Origin: Utricularia gibba | Lineage: Eukaryota; Streptophyta; Magnoliopsida; Lamiales; Lentibulariaceae | Length of the DNA: 23,484 nucleotides | Assembly (NCBI GenBank): GCA_002189035.1 | Contig: NEEC01000479.1 | Span: forward strand, 1-23,484 | Reading direction: 5' to 3' | In this document: in pieces, positions 21,701 to 23,484 of the stretch | Layout of the letters: each line of letters starts with the position of its first letter | How positions within the stretch are numbered: the stretch's first letter is position 1 | Notes under the pieces: generated by a model | Database searches by the model: none | What the model saw: the letters and a program-made list of their open reading frames with translations, nothing else | Told to the model about the DNA's origin: nothing | Position numbers and translations under genes: made by a program

Positions 21701-23415
21701 GGCCCATAGTCATTTGTAGCTCGGCAAAAAACTTGATGCATTTCTTAACGTTGGGTTTTAATTGGCTGCCTACATGGTTTTTCAAGGAAAAGCTTTCGTT
21801 TTTGGGCGGTGATGTCGTTGTGAACTTCGTTCTGACCCAAGGTTCGGTCTGACTCCTTTGCCACATCGGGTCCTACTCGACGAAAATCGTGATGCACTTA
21901 TTGAAGTTAGGATGTCATGAGCACCCAAAATGGTTTTCTCAACCGCATGCTTTATATGGGGCTCTCGTGGGGCAACGGTATCGAGCAGGTGGTCGAGTCG
22001 AGCTCGGGCCCATAGTCATTTGTGGCTCGGCAAAAAACTTGATGCATTTCTTAACGTTGGGTTTTAATTGGCTGCCTACATGGTTTCAAGGAAAAGCTTG
22101 TCGTTTTTGGCGGGTGATGTCGTTGTGAACTTCGTTCTGACCCAAGGTTCGGTCTGACTCCTTTGCCACATCGGGTCCTACTCGACGAAAATCGTGATGC
22201 ACTTATTGAAGTTAGGATGTCATAGCACCCAAAATGGTTTTCTCAACCGCATGCTTTATATTTGAGGAGGCGCTCTCGTGGGGCAACGGTATCGAGAAGG
22301 AGGTCGAGTCGAGCTCGGGCCCATAGTCATTTGTAGCTCGGCAAAAAACTTGATGCATTTCTTAACGTTGGGTTTTAATTGGCTGCCTACATGGTTTCTC
22401 AAGGAAAAGCTTGTCGTTTTTGGGCGGGTGATGTCGTTGTGAACTTCGTTCTGACCCAAGGTTCGGTCTGACTCCTTTGCCACATCGGGTCCTACTCGAC
22501 GAAAATCGTGATGCACTTATTGAAGTTAGGATGTCATAGCACCCAAAATGGTTTTCTCAACCGCATGCTTTATATTTGATAAGGCGCTCTCGTGGGCAAC
22601 GGTATCGAGAGGTGGTCGAGTCGAGCTCGGGCCCATAGTCATTTGTGCTCGGCAAAAAACTTGATGCATTTCTTAACGTTGGGTTTTAATTGGCTGCCTA
22701 CATGGTTTCTCAAGGAAAAGCTTGTCGTTTTTGGGCGGGTGATGTCGTTGTGAACTTCGTTCTGACCCAAGGTTCGGTCTGACTCCTTTGCCACATCGGG
22801 TCCTACTCGACGAAAATCGTGATGCACTTATTGAAGTTAGGATGTCATAAGCACCCAAAATGGTTTTCTCAACCGCATGCTTTATATCTGAGGAGGCGCT
22901 CTCGTGGGCAACGGTATCGAGAAGGAGGTCGAGTCGAGCTCGGGCCCATAGTCATTTGTGCTCGGCAAAAAACTGATGCATTTCTTAACGTTGGGTTTTA
23001 ATTGGCTGCCTACATGGTTTTCAAGGAAAAGCTTGTCGTTTTTGGGCGGGTGATGTCGTTGTGAACTTCGTTCTGACCCAAGGTTCGGTCTGACTCCTTT
23101 GCCACATCGGGTCCTACTCGACGAAAATCGTGATGCACTTATTGAAGTTAGGATGTCATGAGCACCCAAAATGGTTTTCTCAACCGCATGCTTTATATTT
23201 GATAAGGCGCTCTCGTGGGCAACGGTATCGAGCAGGTGGTCGAGTCGAGCTCGGGCCCATAGTCATTTGTGCTCGGCAAAAAACTTGATGCATTTCTTAA
23301 CGTTGGGTTTTAATTGGCTGCCTACATGGTTTCTCAAGGAAAAGCTTGTCGTTTTTTGGGCGGGTGATGTCGTTGTGAACTTCGTTCTGACCCAAGGTTC
23401 GGTCTGACTCCTTTG
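18740..23415. repeat. Satellite units 61-75, right-end variant domain
   Basis: Unit starts: 18740, 19055, 19369, 19683, 19993, 20303, 20614, 20926, 21236, 21549, 21861, 22166, 22480, 22791, 23102. Variant codes in order (same scheme; A' = ATAGC, - = GTGCTCGG, ? = deleted): gGtg, TAca, gGta, gAma, gGca, gGm-, gGt-, gA'ca, gA'ca, gGta, gG?g, gA'ta, gA't-, gAc-, gGt-. Units 64 and 70 carry CGTGCTGC. From unit 63 on every junction is TTTGCC. ATAGC occurs in units 68, 69, 72 and 73, and GTGCTCGG in 66, 67, 73, 74 and 75. The domain thus differs in variant content from the rest of the array. Confidence 0.97.
21861..22165. repeat. Satellite unit 71 with loss in the TATATCTGAGGAGG region (305 bp)
   Basis: At about 21956-21962 the sequence passes from TTTATAT to GGGGCTCTCG, removing the TCTGAGGAGGC/TTTGATAAGGC segment that separates the two classes. 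CT is also missing from GGTTTCTCAAGG, and one G is missing from the GGGCGGG run. The rest is class B (GAGCAGGTGG, GTGGC). Confidence 0.9.
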
Positions 23416-23484
23416 CCACATCGGGTCCTACTCGACGAAAATCGTGATGCACTTATTGAAGTTAGGATGTCATAAGCACCCAAA
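23416..23484. repeat. Satellite unit 76, truncated by the right window edge
   Basis: This is the first 69 bases of another unit, with TTTGCC junction, CGTGATGC and ATAAGC. It ends at CACCCAAA, so the array continues beyond the window. Confidence 0.95.

Larger units (their letters stand above)
1..23484. repeat. Satellite DNA array, 315-bp consensus unit, about 75 copies
   Basis: The same ~315-bp sequence recurs head to tail without interruption from edge to edge. Taking CCACATCGGG as unit base 1, 75 complete units follow one another from 6 to 23415. Lengths are 292-317 bp, mean 312.1, and nearly all departures from 315 are explained by small indels. Landmarks in consensus coordinates are: ACGAAAATCGT at 20-30, GCATGC at 85-90, TTTATAT at 91-97, the purine tract AGAAGGAGG at 131-139, CGAGCTCG at 147-154, GGGCCC at 153-158, ATGCAT at 190-195, AAGCTT at 243-248, and the junction GACTCCTTTG at 306-315. 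Composition is about 48% G+C with more G (85) than C (67) on the given strand. No unit is inverted and no foreign insertion is visible. Such arrays are typical of eukaryotic heterochromatin; the exact chromosomal role cannot be read from the sequence. I do not recognise the family. Confidence 0.99.

Noticed and set aside
1-23484. CRISPR array
   Set aside because: The repeated element is the whole ~315-bp period. There are no short repeats alternating with unique spacers and no associated genes.
1-23484. CENP-B box or known telomeric repeat within the unit
   Set aside because: I looked for TTCGnnnnAnnCGGG on both strands in the consensus and for TTAGGG/TTTAGGG-type runs. Neither is present.
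1-23484. rDNA spacer repeat or tandem LTR/transposon array
   Set aside because: No rRNA sequence, terminal inverted repeats, target duplications, primer-binding site or polypurine tract next to an LTR end, or transposon coding sequence can be seen. There is also no non-repeat sequence between units.
1-23484. tRNA or other structured RNA gene in each unit
   Set aside because: No cloverleaf with GTTCRANNC-type B box and matching A box was found. GGTTCGGTC resembles part of a B box, but no acceptor or anticodon arms fit around it.
1-23484. Strict short higher-order repeat (2 to 5 units) from alternation of class A and class B
   Set aside because: A and B units often alternate, but runs of like units (10-12, 48-50, 52-53, 68-69) and many mosaics break any fixed short period.

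Overview
The whole window is one uninterrupted tandem array of a satellite repeat. I see no gene, RNA gene, transposon or unique sequence anywhere in it. The consensus unit is 315 bp (my hand count; 48% G+C). There are 75 complete units in head-to-tail orientation, plus 5 bases of a preceding unit at the left edge and 69 bases of a 76th unit at the right edge. Units are counted from the motif CCACATCGGG. Starts run from 6 to 23416, mean spacing is 312.1 bp, and individual units range from 292 to 317 bp. Both edges lie inside the array, so its true size is unknown.

Organism: a megabase-style satellite with near-identical ~315 bp units points to eukaryotic heterochromatin (centromeric, pericentromeric, subtelomeric or a knob). 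I do not recognise the family and cannot name a species. CpG is not depleted (19 per unit against about 18 expected), which does not suggest long-term methylation decay.

Layout: copies differ by a small set of linked variants. Class A units carry TATATCTGAGGAGG, GAGAAGGAGG and TTTGTAGCTCGG. Class B units carry TATATTTGATAAGG, GAGCAGGTGG and TTTGTGGCTCGG. Many units are mosaics of the two. Two further variable sites are ATAAGC/ATGAGC near consensus base 59 and the unit junction CTCCTTTGCC/CTCCTTTTTCC. From about 6 to 19368 all variants are intermixed. From 19369 to the end the junction is fixed as TTTGCC, and two variants that are rare elsewhere (ATAGC and GTGCTCGG) become common.

Hidden structure: the 315-bp unit appears to be an old dimer. 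Its two ~157-bp halves align in the same orientation, with 48 matches in 66 aligned columns over the best stretch. The array can therefore be read as about 150 alternating half-units. There is also non-random linkage of variants across unit junctions, and a possible 15-unit block repeated 22 units further on. Open frames of 60-244 codons occur on both strands, but they are by-products of the repeat: single-base indels shift them from copy to copy.
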